From: Winogradskyella sp.
Lineage (GTDB): Bacteria; Bacteroidota; Bacteroidia; Flavobacteriales; Flavobacteriaceae
Length of the DNA: 48,589 nt
NCBI GenBank assembly: GCA_028383925.1
Contig: JAOEWO010000017.1
Coordinates: 1-48,589, forward strand
Direction: 5' to 3'
Both the position numbers and the translations under genes were made by a program. The notes beneath the pieces were generated by a model. The model was not told the DNA's origin. It saw only the letters and a list, made by a program, of their open reading frames with translations, and searched no databases. The first letter of the stretch is position 1. Each line of letters opens with the position of its first letter. Below are positions 23,033 to 33,201 of the stretch, piece after piece.

Positions 23033-23672
23033 GCGGTGAAAATTTTTAGTAAAATTAATTTAAGCCTTGATTTTTTTTATCTTTTTGGGTCAATGCAAAA
23101 CGTATTGCATAGTAGACGAAGCCTCCTTATTGTTTAATGAAAACAGCAAGTTGTCCTAGCGATAACGTTCTCAAAAAACCATAAAAAAAGCCTAAAAAGC
23201 GAATTAGGATCCCTGTTTTTTTAGGCTAAAGCTATCTTGGCCTTAAGCATTTCTTACTCGCACAAATCGATAGATTACGCAGTAAAAAAACAATTTTTTT
23301 TATGCTATACGTATGTTGTACTCCAGCTATTTGTTTAAAACGTTTTTATCACTACAATACGTGGTGCTCAGTTGATATGCGTTGCTAATAACTTGGTAAA
23401 TAAAAGCTACAATTTATGATGCAATTGTATGAGGCATTTCTAAATTTTAGTGGCTTTACGGTTAAGCGTTTTTTTTAATTTTGAAGTCTAAAATAACTGT
23501 TCTCCATATAAATTTCCCTCATTTTTAAGCGTGAAATTCACTCGGACCGACGTGCTTTTTTCTTTAGATGGTGTAGAACATGTAAAAAGATACTTAATAG
23601 CATAGAGATTTTTCTTCGTGCCTCATTGGGAATTATAACTACTTTTCTTGAAAATCTATTTTTTTTTGTCTA
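23033..23672 (+). repeat. Long diverged direct repeat, copy B
   Basis: The longest unit, about 640 bases: its first 506 match copy A and its last 217 match copy C, overlapping at TTTTGAAGTCTAAAA. The HU 3'-end motif is at 23199-23258 and the AGCCTAAAAA/TTTTTAGGCT hairpin at 23189-23227. No gene was recognised in it. Confidence 0.8.
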
Positions 23673-24034
23673 TTTTTAATGTCACTTAAATACTACTTTT
23701 TTATAGCCCCACCTTTGTTACGCTATGTGCTATTTATTTGATGGTATATGTAGTTATTTCAGTTAAGGCTAATAGCATTTATATAATGTTCACTTAAAAG
23801 TGTTACGTTTTTAAATAAAAGGATTGCCTCTGATTAGTGCTAAAAAGAGGTGAATTTTAGTTTAAGTAAAAAACGAACTTTAATATTTATTTTCCTTTAG
23901 GTATTAGCGAAACTCATAGCGTTAGATTTAATATCTATAACGTTTAATAAATATGTTTCGTTAAATTATCATAATTGGTATCTTGCAAGTTCTTTAGGAT
24001 TTGATTACTGGTGGTAGTCGAGAAAAACTATATT

Positions 24035-25081
24035 ATGAAAAAAATTTTAATAACAGGTGGGGCAGGTTTTATAGGGTCTCACGTAGTTAGAAGATTTGTA
24101 AATACATATCCAGAGTATCACATCTATAACTTAGATGCGCTAACCTATGCTGGGAACTTAGAAAATTTAAAAGATATAGAGACTAAAGAAAACTATACGT
24201 TTTTACACGGTGATATTACAGATGAGGCCTATATCAACTCTATTTTTGATAAGTATCGCTTTGATGATGTCATACATCTTGCTGCTGAGTCGCATGTAGA
24301 CCGTTCCATTACCGACCCTTTAGGTTTTGCTAAAACAAATATTTTGGGCACCATGATTTTGCTCAATGCCTTTAAAGATTTATGGCAAAATAATTGGGAA
24401 GACAAACGCTTTTATCATGTAAGCACTGATGAGGTGTATGGATCGCTAGGAGAAACTGGCCTATTTAAAGAAACAACGGCTTATGACCCTAACTCACCCT
24501 ATTCTGCTTCAAAAGCAAGCTCAGATCATTTTGTTCGTGCCTATGGCGAAACCTATGGTTTACCTTATGTGATTACAAATTGCTCTAATAATTATGGGCA
24601 ACAACAATTTCCAGAAAAGTTAATCCCATTATTTATCAATAATATTTTAAATGATAAAGCCCTGCCGGTATATGGAGATGGTAATTACACCAGAGATTGG
24701 TTGTATGTAATTGATCATGCCATTGCCATAGATTTAGTATTTCATAAAGGGGTAAATCATGAAACCTATAATATAGGCGGTTTTAATGAGTGGAAAAATA
24801 TTGATTTGGTGAAACTATTGTGTCAGCAAATGGATGAAAAATTAGATAGAGCTTCTGGCACCAGTGAAAAGTTGATAACCTATGTTAAAGACAGACCAGG
24901 TCATGATTTACGCTATGCTATTGACGCCTCAAAAATAAATAAAGAACTGGGTTGGTGCCCAACGGTAACTTTTGAGCAGGGGCTTTCAGAAACCATTGAT
25001 TGGTATTTATCTAACGAAGAGTGGCTAAATAGTGTAACCTCAGGAAAATACCAAAATTATTACAAATTGCAATATAACTAG
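24035..25081 (+). CDS. rfbB: dTDP-glucose 4,6-dehydratase
   Basis: A 348-residue extended SDR enzyme that makes dTDP-4-keto-6-deoxyglucose from dTDP-glucose with bound NAD+, the second step of dTDP-L-rhamnose synthesis. GGAGFIGS is at 8-15, STDEVYGS at 130-137 with the catalytic Thr-Asp-Glu, and SPYSASK at 154-160 gives Tyr156/Lys160. [18 protein letters not shown] and [12 protein letters not shown] are RmlB hallmarks. The ATG at 24035 is chosen because the Rossmann strand begins there; a GTG at 24011 would add eight unrelated residues. It opens the rfbBACD operon, 4 bases before rfbA. Confidence 0.95.
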   Translation: MKKILITGGAGFIGSHVVRRFVNTYPEYHIYNLDALTYAGNLENLKDIETKENYTFLHGDITDEAYINSIFDKYRFDDVIHLAAESHVDRSITDPLGFAKTNILGTMILLNAFKDLWQNNWEDKRFYHVSTDEVYGSLGETGLFKETTAYDPNSPYSASKASSDHFVRAYGETYGLPYVITNCSNNYGQQQFPEKLIPLFINNILNDKALPVYGDGNYTRDWLYVIDHAIAIDLVFHKGVNHETYNIGGFNEWKNIDLVKLLCQQMDEKLDRASGTSEKLITYVKDRPGHDLRYAIDASKINKELGWCPTVTFEQGLSETIDWYLSNEEWLNSVTSGKYQNYYKLQYN

Positions 25082-25085
25082 CATT

Positions 25086-25964
25086 ATGAAAGGAATCATA
25101 TTAGCAGGCGGGTCAGGAACACGATTGTACCCAATAACCAAAGGTACCTCAAAACAATTATTACCTATCTATGACAAACCGATGATTTATTATCCGTTAT
25201 CGGTATTAATGTTGGCAGGTATTAAAGACATACTTATTATTTCTACACCAATAGATTTACCAAATTTTGAACGCCTATTAGGTGATGGTAAAGAATTGGG
25301 TATAGAGCTTCATTACAAAGAACAACCCTCTCCAGACGGTTTGGCACAAGCCTTTATTATTGGTGAAGACTTTATTGGTAACGATGATGTGTGTCTGGTG
25401 CTGGGTGATAATATATTTTATGGGCATGGTTTTACCGATTTGTTAGCCAAATCACTCAAAAATGTAAAAGAAGAACAAAAAGCGACTGTTTTTGGTTATT
25501 ATGTCAATGACCCAAAACGTTATGGCGTTGTAGATTTTGATACCGAAGGAAAAGCATTAAGTATTGAAGAGAAACCAACACAACCAAAAAGTAATTATGC
25601 GGTAGTTGGTTTGTATTTTTACCCCAACTCTGTGGTAGAGATTTCAAAAAACATAAAACCTAGTCATAGAGGTGAGTTAGAAATAACCACCGTAAACCAA
25701 GAATATTTAATCCGTGGTGATTTAAAAGTAGAAGTGATGGGGAGAGGCTATGCATGGCTAGATACCGGCACCCATGACTCACTAATTGACGCCTCAAATT
25801 ATATCAGGACCATAGAAAATCGCCAAGGATTAAAAGTAGCATGTCTAGAAGTAATAGCTTGTAAAATGGGCTACATCACAAAACAACAACTTTTTAAACT
25901 TGCTGAGCCTTTAAAGAAGAATGGCTATGGTCAATATTTAATAGCACGCGCCAAAGAATTATAA
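25086..25964 (+). CDS. rfbA: Glucose-1-phosphate thymidylyltransferase
   Basis: A 292-residue nucleotidyltransferase joining dTTP and glucose-1-phosphate to dTDP-glucose, the first step of the rhamnose pathway. The signature [11 protein letters not shown] lies at 8-18, followed by [30 protein letters not shown] contains the metal-binding Asp, and [12 protein letters not shown] is the C-terminal RmlA motif. Full length for the family. Its stop overlaps the rfbC ATG by one base (TAATG), implying translational coupling. Confidence 0.96.
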   Translation: MKGIILAGGSGTRLYPITKGTSKQLLPIYDKPMIYYPLSVLMLAGIKDILIISTPIDLPNFERLLGDGKELGIELHYKEQPSPDGLAQAFIIGEDFIGNDDVCLVLGDNIFYGHGFTDLLAKSLKNVKEEQKATVFGYYVNDPKRYGVVDFDTEGKALSIEEKPTQPKSNYAVVGLYFYPNSVVEISKNIKPSHRGELEITTVNQEYLIRGDLKVEVMGRGYAWLDTGTHDSLIDASNYIRTIENRQGLKVACLEVIACKMGYITKQQLFKLAEPLKKNGYGQYLIARAKEL

Positions 25965-26536
25965 TGAAGTTTACAAGATTAAAAATACCAGATGTTATTT
26001 TATGCGAACCCGCTGCTTTTGGCGACGAGCGTGGCTATTTTGCTGAAACCTTTAGGCAAGATAAGTTGGATGGTTTTTTAGGATTTAAAATAAATTTTTG
26101 CCAAGACAATGAGTCAAAGTCTTCATATGGCGTATTAAGAGGTTTACACTATCAATTAGCACCCCATGCACAAACCAAATTAGTAAGGGTAATTCAAGGA
26201 AGCGTTTTAGATGTTGCTGTAGATATACGTAAAGGCTCACCAACGTTTGGGCAGTATGTGGCGGTAGAGCTCACCGCCGCAAACAAAAAACAATTATTAA
26301 TACCCCGAGGTTTTGCACATGGTTTTGTGGTACTCAGCAAAGAAGCCATTTTTGCCTACAAGGTAGATAACTATTATAGCCCAGAATGTGATCGTGGGAT
26401 TGCCTTTAATGATGAAAGTCTAGCCATAGATTGGCAGTTAAAAGCGAGCGCCTTGCAATTATCTGTAAAAGATACCCAGCAACCTTTGTTTAAAGATGCT
26501 ACATACTTTAACCATTCAATTAACCTCTATGAATAA
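25964..26536 (+). CDS. rfbC: dTDP-4-dehydrorhamnose 3,5-epimerase
   Basis: A 190-residue cupin-fold RmlC epimerase, the third enzyme of dTDP-L-rhamnose synthesis. FGDERGYFAETF at the N-terminus and LRGLHYQ (58-64, with catalytic His62) are diagnostic, followed by KLVRVIQGSVLDVAVDIR and IPRGFAHGFVVLS. The tyrosine in VDNYYSPE contributes to the active site. It overlaps rfbA by one base and rfbD by eight, a compact operon. Confidence 0.95.
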   Translation: MKFTRLKIPDVILCEPAAFGDERGYFAETFRQDKLDGFLGFKINFCQDNESKSSYGVLRGLHYQLAPHAQTKLVRVIQGSVLDVAVDIRKGSPTFGQYVAVELTAANKKQLLIPRGFAHGFVVLSKEAIFAYKVDNYYSPECDRGIAFNDESLAIDWQLKASALQLSVKDTQQPLFKDATYFNHSINLYE

Positions 26537-27383
26537 CATACTAGTGACTGGTGGTAATGGCCAGCTAGGCTCAGAGTTAAGAGAGCTAGCTCCCAATTAC
26601 CAAGATTATAACTTTTTATTTACAGATGTTAAAGACCTGGATATTACAAATCATACTGCTGTAACAGCGTTTATTGAGAGTAATAACATCACAGTTATTA
26701 TAAACTGTGCAGCTTACACAGCTGTTGATAAAGCCGAATCTGAGCCTGAGTTTGCAAATGCTATCAATCATTTAGCGGTTGCTAATTTTGCGCAAATAGC
26801 AAAAAATAAAAACATTAAGCTTATCCATATATCTACAGATTATGTATTTGATGGAACTAACCATAAACCTTATACAGAAATAGATACCCCAAACCCAAAA
26901 TCGGTCTACGGGCAAACCAAATTAGATGGGGAGCTAGCTATGCAGCAAATAAACCCTACAAATTCTATTATTATTCGTACCTCATGGGTGTATTCAAAAT
27001 TTGGAAATAATTTTGTTAAGACCATGCTAAGACTGGCTGAATCTAGAGATGAGATATCTGTAGTTGCAGATCAAATTGGGACGCCCACCAATGCTGCAGA
27101 TTTAGCAGAGGCTATTTTAAATATCTTACTAAAAATAAGTAATGAAACTGTAGAATTGTTTCATTATTCCAATGAAGGAGTATGTAGTTGGTATGATTTT
27201 GCTAAGGCAATTTTTGAAATTAAAGAAATTTCTATTAAAGTAAACCCGATTGAAAATACTCAATACCCGACGCCAGCCGAAAGACCCTATTATTCGGTTT
27301 TGAATAAAAGTAAGATAAAAGAAGTTTATGGAATTGAAATTCCATATTGGAAGAAATCTTTATTTAATTGCCTAAAAAAATAG
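26529..27383 (+). CDS. rfbD: dTDP-4-dehydrorhamnose reductase
   Basis: A 284-residue SDR enzyme that completes dTDP-L-rhamnose. GGNGQLGSEL lies at 8-17, NCAAYTAVDKAES and ISTDYVFDG are RmlD motifs, and KSVYGQTKLDGE holds the Tyr/Lys pair. RTSWVYSKFGNNFVKTM is also typical. The ATG at 26529 is preferred to an upstream ATG at 26496, which would add residues out of register with the Rossmann strand. It overlaps rfbC by eight bases and is followed four bases on by the flippase gene. Confidence 0.95.
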   Translation: MNNILVTGGNGQLGSELRELAPNYQDYNFLFTDVKDLDITNHTAVTAFIESNNITVIINCAAYTAVDKAESEPEFANAINHLAVANFAQIAKNKNIKLIHISTDYVFDGTNHKPYTEIDTPNPKSVYGQTKLDGELAMQQINPTNSIIIRTSWVYSKFGNNFVKTMLRLAESRDEISVVADQIGTPTNAADLAEAILNILLKISNETVELFHYSNEGVCSWYDFAKAIFEIKEISIKVNPIENTQYPTPAERPYYSVLNKSKIKEVYGIEIPYWKKSLFNCLKK

Positions 27384-27387
27384 TGTG

Positions 27388-28701
27388 ATGGTATATCTTA
27401 AGAATAAACTATTAAAACTTGATAATCATACTTTAGAAGTTGTGAAGAAATCTTCAGCTTCTATCGCCGTTAAAATCGGGGGTATGCTAATAGGTTTGGT
27501 TGTTAGTATTTCGTTGGGCTATTTAATTGGTGCAGATGGTGTTGGAATAATTGGTTTAAGTAATCGAATTGTTTCATTATTAATGGTTCTAGCTTTATTG
27601 GGCTTGCCTCAGGTAATAATAAAGAAAGTAGCTATTGCAAAAAATGAAAGCAATTTTCAACAGATAGGAGATGTTTTACACACAGTAAATATTGTTATGG
27701 GATTATTATCTTTCCTTTTAACTATCATTTTAATTGTACTTAGCCCCTGGATTTCAAATTATATTTTTAATGAGCCTAGTTTAGTCATTCCGCTAATAAT
27801 CAGTGCAATAGTGATGCCGGCGCAAGTGTTTTCACGTATTTTCGGTTCGGCTTTAGTTGGATACAAAAAAATTTGGCAGAGCAATTTAGTTGACCAAACC
27901 TTAAGTGCTGTCGTTACTGGGAGTTTATTGCTAATTTCATGGTTATGCGATGTAGGAATAACAGTAAATTTAGTTGCTGTTTTTTATGCAGTTGGCAGAA
28001 TAGTTGTCACAATAACCGTTAGTGGTTACTGGAAAACACTTTATCAATTTAAAGGAGTTAAAAATTTCATATCTAAGGAATTATTAAAAACTTCCATCCC
28101 TTTACTTTTTGTTTCCATGACCTTGCTTTTAGCCTCAAGTATTGATGCAATAATGCTTGGGTGGCTTTCTAATGTAACTGAAGTAGGTTATTACACTATT
28201 GCTTTACAATTGGCTTTATTAACTAGTTTTTTTTTACAAGTAGCTAATTCTGTATTAATGCCTAAAATAGCTGCTCTATACTCAAGCAAAAAGCTCAATG
28301 AAATGCGTATAATGGTTCAAAGAACAACGCACTATTTAATATTAATAGGTATTTTAATGGTGGGTCTTTTTATTATTATTGGAAAACCTTTATTGGGACT
28401 TTGGGGAGAAGAGTTTAAACAAGCTTTTTCAATCCTAATTATTCTAAGTATAGGTCAATTCTTTAATATAGCATCCGGTCCCATAGGCAGTTTATTAATA
28501 ATGTGTAATTACGAAAAAGTACTACGAAATATAACCATCACATCATTAGTTTTAAATGTCCTTCTAAACTATTTTTTAATAAAATATTATGGAGCAAACG
28601 GTGCTGCAATTGCCACTGCCATTACAATAGCTATAATAATGGTATTGAGTTCTTTTTTTGTGAAAATAAAATTGGGGTTTTTTGCCTTCGGAAATAAATA
28701 A
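27388..28701 (+). CDS. Wzx-type O-unit/polysaccharide flippase
   Basis: A 437-residue polytopic membrane protein of the polysaccharide transport (PST/MOP) family, about twelve to fourteen hydrophobic segments. AVKIGGMLIGLVVSISLGYL is the usual first helix, and ANSVLMPKIAALYSSK plus the C-terminal GANGAAIATAITIAI fit the family. It would move the completed lipid-linked repeat unit to the periplasmic face. GTG and ATG are adjacent at 27385/27388; the ATG is chosen. From here to about 38990 the DNA looks more AT-rich than the rfb genes. Confidence 0.88.
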   Translation: MVYLKNKLLKLDNHTLEVVKKSSASIAVKIGGMLIGLVVSISLGYLIGADGVGIIGLSNRIVSLLMVLALLGLPQVIIKKVAIAKNESNFQQIGDVLHTVNIVMGLLSFLLTIILIVLSPWISNYIFNEPSLVIPLIISAIVMPAQVFSRIFGSALVGYKKIWQSNLVDQTLSAVVTGSLLLISWLCDVGITVNLVAVFYAVGRIVVTITVSGYWKTLYQFKGVKNFISKELLKTSIPLLFVSMTLLLASSIDAIMLGWLSNVTEVGYYTIALQLALLTSFFLQVANSVLMPKIAALYSSKKLNEMRIMVQRTTHYLILIGILMVGLFIIIGKPLLGLWGEEFKQAFSILIILSIGQFFNIASGPIGSLLIMCNYEKVLRNITITSLVLNVLLNYFLIKYYGANGAAIATAITIAIIMVLSSFFVKIKLGFFAFGNK

Positions 28702-28716
28702 AAATCTATTTAAATA

Positions 28717-29259
28717 ATGAATTTATTAATTTCATTTATAATAACTACTTTTTACAGAATAATTTATTCCAAAACATTATTCTTAAGCGGATATACATCA
28801 ATCAAAGGAAATTTAAAAATAATAAAATTTAAGAAAAAAGGAAAATTAAGAATTGATTTAAAAAAAGGAGCCTCCTTAAAATCAAATGTTATAATTCAAG
28901 GATCGGGGCATCTAATTTTAGGAGAAAGAAGTTATTTTAGTTCATATTGTGTCGTTGGGGTGAATGAAAAAATAGAAATAGGAAATGATGTAATGATTGC
29001 TGATTGTGTTTCTCTTAGAGACACAGATCATAAATTTACTGATACTTCTAAACCCATGAATATTCAAGGAGTTTCTACAGCGCCTATAGTTGTTTGTGAT
29101 GACGTTTGGATTGGTCATGGTTCTGTAATAACCAAAGGTGTAACTATTGGTAAAGGTGCTATAATAGGAGCAAACTCTGTGGTAACAAAAAATATTGAAC
29201 CTTATGCTATAGTAGGAGGTGTGCCTGCAAAACTTATAAAATTTAGAAAATCAATATGA
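28717..29259 (+). CDS. Hexapeptide-repeat acyltransferase (WbbJ-like)
   Basis: A 180-residue left-handed beta-helix acetyltransferase. The hexapeptide turns run from about residue 70, and [11 protein letters not shown] contains the active His of the XAT class. [20 protein letters not shown] and [20 protein letters not shown] are the closing repeats, with VPAKLIKF at the end. It is expected to O-acetylate a sugar of the repeat unit or glycolipid. Its last bases overlap the next gene (ATGA). A paralogous enzyme type is at 3751-4305, from a different subfamily. Confidence 0.85.
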   Translation: MNLLISFIITTFYRIIYSKTLFLSGYTSIKGNLKIIKFKKKGKLRIDLKKGASLKSNVIIQGSGHLILGERSYFSSYCVVGVNEKIEIGNDVMIADCVSLRDTDHKFTDTSKPMNIQGVSTAPIVVCDDVWIGHGSVITKGVTIGKGAIIGANSVVTKNIEPYAIVGGVPAKLIKFRKSI

Positions 29260-30137
29260 ATATAAATTTTTATTGTGTTGGTGCTCAAAAAGCAGGAACA
29301 ACTACATTACATGATATATTAAACCAACATCCTGATATTTTTTTACCGAAAACAAAGGAAGCGCATTTTTTTGATGAAGATGAGAAGTTTGAAAAGGGGT
29401 TAGAATGGTATGAAAACACTTTTTTCAATGAGTCTAGCAATGAGAAAATTTTAGGTTCTTGCAATCCTGAATATATGTATTTTGAAGAAGTGCCTAAGCG
29501 TATATTTGAATCCTTTGGTGGTGATGTTAAACTAATTTTTATATTAAGAAATCCTGCAGATAGAGCATATTCGCATTATTTAATGAGTAAAAGAAGATGT
29601 ATTGAAGAGCTCTCTTTTACGGTTGCTTTAAAGCAAGAAAAAAGCCGCATAAATAAAGATTACTTTAATAAAACAAATTTTAGCTATGCTTCAAGAGGTT
29701 TTTACTCAGAACAAATAAAAAGATACTTGAATTATTTTCCCAAAGAGAATATGATGTTTATTCGATTTGAAGATGATTTTATTAAAAATAAAAATAAAAC
29801 GATAAATGAAATCATTAGTTTCCTTGACCTTGAACAGATTGATTTAGATGTTGACCTAAAAAGTAATGTAGCGAGATCCTCCCGATTTTTGTTTATTCAA
29901 AAGTTTATTTATAAACAAAATATTATAAAATCTTTTTTTTCAATTTTTGTTAGCCAAAAAATGAAAAATAAAATTCGTAGTTGGATTTATAAATTAGTTA
30001 TGAAGCCAGAGAAAAAAAATAAATTAAGTTTTGAGTTGAAAAATTCGCTTATGCAGCAGTATAAGGAAGATATTAAAGAACTTGAAGGACTTACAGGTAA
30101 AAATTTTTCTAATTGGCTTAAAACTACTAAGTATTAA
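29256..30137 (+). CDS. Sulfotransferase domain protein
   Basis: A 293-residue PAPS-dependent sulfotransferase (Sulfotransfer_1/3-like). The 5'-phosphosulfate loop is [13 protein letters not shown] (8-20), with Lys12. [13 protein letters not shown] follows, common in carbohydrate sulfotransferases. The 3'-phosphate site is [13 protein letters not shown] (96-108) with Arg98 and Ser107, and the later [13 protein letters not shown] fits. It would put sulfate on a sugar hydroxyl. It lies between an acetyltransferase and a glycosyltransferase gene with overlapping starts, so it belongs to the operon. Confidence 0.88.
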   Translation: MNINFYCVGAQKAGTTTLHDILNQHPDIFLPKTKEAHFFDEDEKFEKGLEWYENTFFNESSNEKILGSCNPEYMYFEEVPKRIFESFGGDVKLIFILRNPADRAYSHYLMSKRRCIEELSFTVALKQEKSRINKDYFNKTNFSYASRGFYSEQIKRYLNYFPKENMMFIRFEDDFIKNKNKTINEIISFLDLEQIDLDVDLKSNVARSSRFLFIQKFIYKQNIIKSFFSIFVSQKMKNKIRSWIYKLVMKPEKKNKLSFELKNSLMQQYKEDIKELEGLTGKNFSNWLKTTKY

Positions 30138-31027
30138 TGAGGTTAGGTATTGTAATTTTAAATTATAATTCTTTTTCAGATACCATTAAATTGGTAGAAG
30201 AATTACAAAATCAAACAGTTGTAGAAGACATCCAAATAGTGATAGTTGATAACGCATCACCAAACAATTCATTTGAACACCTAAAACCATTAGAAAAAAA
30301 GTTTTCTAATGTTATAGTACTACAAACTGAAGAAAATTTAGGCTATGCCAAAGGTAATAATTTTGGTTTAAATTATTTAGACAAACATATAAAACCAAAA
30401 TATATTGCTATTTTAAATAACGATATTATTTTACCAAATGATTGTTTTGAAAGATTAATTGAGAAATATAATATTTTAGAAAACCCAGCAATTATTGCGC
30501 CCAAACAATTAGATATAAATAATAATGAACTATTGCCATATAAGCTAAATAGTTTTTTAGATGATTGTCTCAGTTTATTTTTTGTTTTTAGATTATTTCT
30601 TAAGGGCAATGCCTTGGAATATATAGATAATACGGGGTTAAAAGCCATGAAAGTTGATATGATACCTGGTAGTTTTATGTTTAGTTCATTTGACACATTT
30701 AAAAGAATGGGCTTTTTTTATACGAATACGTTTCTTTTTGCTGAAGAGCGTTTTATTTCAGTAAAGGCCAAACAAATGAATTTAAATAATTATATTTTAT
30801 TAGATGAGACTTATATTCATGCGCATTCAAAAACAATTAATACTGTTTTTAATCAAGTAGCTAAGTATAAAATGCTTTATACCGAATGGTTAGAGTTTAC
30901 AAGTGTCTGTAGATTACATGGTAAGGTAAAAGTTATGATTTTAAAACCTTTAATGAAAGTCTCTTTAATGGAATTATATATTATAGATAAGTTTAGAAAT
31001 CTTTTTTTTAATTTCAGAGGACAATGA
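30137..31027 (+). CDS. GT2 glycosyltransferase, rhamnosyltransferase-like
   Basis: A 296-residue GT-A glycosyltransferase. LGIVILNYNSFSDTIKLV and IVIVDNASPNNSF are the donor-site segments, ENLGYAKGNNFGLNY is the WbbL-type motif, and AILNNDIILP (91-100) is the DXD equivalent (NND). This branch includes rhamnosyltransferases, which would fit the nearby rfbBACD; that is an inference. Start and stop overlap the neighbouring genes by a few bases, so expression is coupled. Confidence 0.85.
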   Translation: MRLGIVILNYNSFSDTIKLVEELQNQTVVEDIQIVIVDNASPNNSFEHLKPLEKKFSNVIVLQTEENLGYAKGNNFGLNYLDKHIKPKYIAILNNDIILPNDCFERLIEKYNILENPAIIAPKQLDINNNELLPYKLNSFLDDCLSLFFVFRLFLKGNALEYIDNTGLKAMKVDMIPGSFMFSSFDTFKRMGFFYTNTFLFAEERFISVKAKQMNLNNYILLDETYIHAHSKTINTVFNQVAKYKMLYTEWLEFTSVCRLHGKVKVMILKPLMKVSLMELYIIDKFRNLFFNFRGQ

Positions 31028-32229
31028 AAGTCAAAAGAGTCAATCGCGCGTTTCTAGTTTTAATTTTACTGTCTATGGCTTTATCTCCAGCTATAGCATT
31101 AGGAGAAGGTAATCGGAATTTATTTTTAATTGGGGTTATGAGTATTTCCCCAATCATTATTTTAAGATTTTTTGAATTTGACAAAGAGGATGTATGGCTG
31201 TTAGCTTTCTTAGCTACTATTGTTATTTTCCCGAATCTTTTTCATCCTGAAACCATGCGATGGTCCACGGTGCTATATTCCATGATGTTTGGATTTTCTT
31301 TTATCGCCTATAAACAACTATTAAGACAAAAGCATTTTTCTTTAAAAAATTATATTTATTTATTAAGAATATTAATATATGCCTATTTTATAACCTTACT
31401 AATTCAGCAGTTTTGTGTTTTAACAGGTTTGCCTGTATTTAATGTTAGTAATTATGACCCCACAGACCCTTGGAAATTAAATGCATTGGCCGCAGAACCG
31501 TCCCACAGCGGACGAATTGTTGCCTTATTGATGTATAGTTATATTACGCTCAAAGAATATATATTGAGTCAGAAATATAATTTAAAAAAGGAGATTAAAA
31601 AAGATAAATTTTTATGGCTTGCTTTTTTATGGACTATGATAACCATGGGTAGTGGAACGGCTTTTTTGTTCATTGCTATTGTTTTGTTGAAATTTGTGCG
31701 TTTTAAAAATTTAATGCCTCTTTTTATAATTGGAATCATCTTAGTTGTCTTAGTTAGTACTATTGAAAATATTGCTTTGGAACGCACCATAAAAACAATT
31801 ACTGCTACCATGACACTTGATGAAGACACCATTATTGAGGCAGATCATAGCGCATCCATTCGAATTGTACCCATGATTATATTAATAAAGATGATTGATT
31901 TATCATCTATAAATGGTTGGTTTGGGCATGGTGTGGATCATGTGGGCACATTTTTAAGTGATATGCTACCGGGTATTCAGGAAGGAATGACAGGAGGCGG
32001 CTTATTTGCATTATTCATAGAGTATGGCTTTATTTCTTTTGCGCTGTTCGTAATTTTTAGCTTTAAAACGGTTTTTAATAGAAATGATTATTTTAATATA
32101 GTATTTTGGTTTTTGCTAGTAGTTATGTATGGCGTAAACAATCAAATTCTTTGGCTCTGCCTCATTTTACTTTTTACAAATAATTATTTTTTTAAACAAA
32201 CAAATTCATATCGAAAATTAAAATCATGA
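31024..32229 (+). CDS. Wzy-like O-antigen/polysaccharide polymerase
   Basis: A 401-residue membrane protein with about ten hydrophobic segments and a large periplasmic loop near residues 130-180 (DPTDPWKLNALAAEPSHSGR). Low sequence conservation but typical topology and position: it lies among glycosyltransferases and after Wzx, as expected for a polymerase. It would join lipid-linked repeat units at the periplasmic face. GHGVDHVGTFL near 300 may be part of the second periplasmic loop. Overlap with both neighbours supports operon membership. Confidence 0.75.
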   Translation: MKVKRVNRAFLVLILLSMALSPAIALGEGNRNLFLIGVMSISPIIILRFFEFDKEDVWLLAFLATIVIFPNLFHPETMRWSTVLYSMMFGFSFIAYKQLLRQKHFSLKNYIYLLRILIYAYFITLLIQQFCVLTGLPVFNVSNYDPTDPWKLNALAAEPSHSGRIVALLMYSYITLKEYILSQKYNLKKEIKKDKFLWLAFLWTMITMGSGTAFLFIAIVLLKFVRFKNLMPLFIIGIILVVLVSTIENIALERTIKTITATMTLDEDTIIEADHSASIRIVPMIILIKMIDLSSINGWFGHGVDHVGTFLSDMLPGIQEGMTGGGLFALFIEYGFISFALFVIFSFKTVFNRNDYFNIVFWFLLVVMYGVNNQILWLCLILLFTNNYFFKQTNSYRKLKS

Positions 32230-33197
32230 ATAACATAACGCTCGTAATTTGCGCTTATAATTGTGAAAAATATATTGAAGAGACCCTTAGTTGTATTATA
32301 AATCAAACCTTTCAAAATTTTGACCTGCTAATAATTAATGATTGTTCAACAGATACGACAATCCAATTAATACACGAGTTTTTTAAAAAAAACCCGAGAC
32401 ATTATGACATATTAACTTTAGTAGAAAATGAGGGTATTGCAAATGCGAGACAAGTTGGATTACAGGAAGCAAAAACCAAATATTTATTATTTGTTGATTC
32501 TGATGATTTACCCCACCCCACATTGATAGAGAAGCAGTTTACAAAGATCATTTCTGATGAGCATATCATGGCTGTAAGCAGTTGGTCTCAGTTTATTGAT
32601 TTACAAGGTAAAAGGATTAGAGGGGGATTGTTTGTCGGTTCTGTAACTAAAGGAGAATTTTTATCATTAGCAAGTAAAGAAAAACTTGTTTTTCTTCCAG
32701 TTCAGACTTTATTTAATAGAGAAACTGCCTTAAAGGTTGGTGGTTATCGATTAGATGGTTTTCCATTAGGCAACGTTCGTTATAGAGATTTTTGTGAAGA
32801 TTTAGACTTATGGACTCGAATGAGCGATTTATATAAAGAGGAAAAATACATTATTACTATTCCCGAAGTATTGTATTCGTATAGAAAAAGTAATACTGGT
32901 CTTTCTTCCAATGCCGTTTCTATGTCTTTAAAAATGAAATATGTAAAACAAAATTTAAAATTAAGGCGAAAAGATCAAAAGGAACTTACGTTTAGTAACT
33001 TTTTGAAATCTGTCTCTGAAGAGGAGTTAGATGACATAAGAAAATCAGCTAAAGCCGGTTATTATTTAAGAAATGGTTTTTTTCTATTAAAAGAGTATAA
33101 AATACTAAAAGGAATTTATTATTTATTAAAAGCAATTACTATGAATCCTAAACAGTTTTATCAAAAAATAAAAGCGAATTCAGGTATATTAAAATAG
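32226..33197 (+). CDS. Glycosyltransferase family 2 protein
   Basis: A 323-residue GT-A enzyme. ITLVICAYNCEKYIEETLSC opens the domain, LLIINDCSTDTT follows, and DSDD (91-94) is the metal site. NEGIANARQVGLQEAK is the conserved middle motif, and EDLDLWTRM near 195-205 looks like the catalytic-base segment (ED). The C-terminal part is basic and helical. The donor and linkage cannot be told. It overlaps the polymerase gene by four bases. Confidence 0.87.
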   Translation: MNNITLVICAYNCEKYIEETLSCIINQTFQNFDLLIINDCSTDTTIQLIHEFFKKNPRHYDILTLVENEGIANARQVGLQEAKTKYLLFVDSDDLPHPTLIEKQFTKIISDEHIMAVSSWSQFIDLQGKRIRGGLFVGSVTKGEFLSLASKEKLVFLPVQTLFNRETALKVGGYRLDGFPLGNVRYRDFCEDLDLWTRMSDLYKEEKYIITIPEVLYSYRKSNTGLSSNAVSMSLKMKYVKQNLKLRRKDQKELTFSNFLKSVSEEELDDIRKSAKAGYYLRNGFFLLKEYKILKGIYYLLKAITMNPKQFYQKIKANSGILK

Positions 33198-33201
33198 CAA
33201 A

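Larger units (their letters stand above)
21267..24034. other. Repeat-rich 2.7-kb region without convincing genes
   Basis: No protein-like open frame was found apart from short ones inside the repeats. It holds the HU terminator, a run of degenerate 21-23 base units (21425-21513), two diverged copies of a roughly 510-base repeat (21702-22209 and 23033-23538), and a partial third copy of the repeat's 3' part (22391-22605). The last 350 bases before rfbB show no further structure, except that AAGTGTTACGTTTT near 23800 resembles a motif near 10110. This may be an insertion-prone site beside the polysaccharide locus or a set of non-coding RNA genes. Confidence 0.55.
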
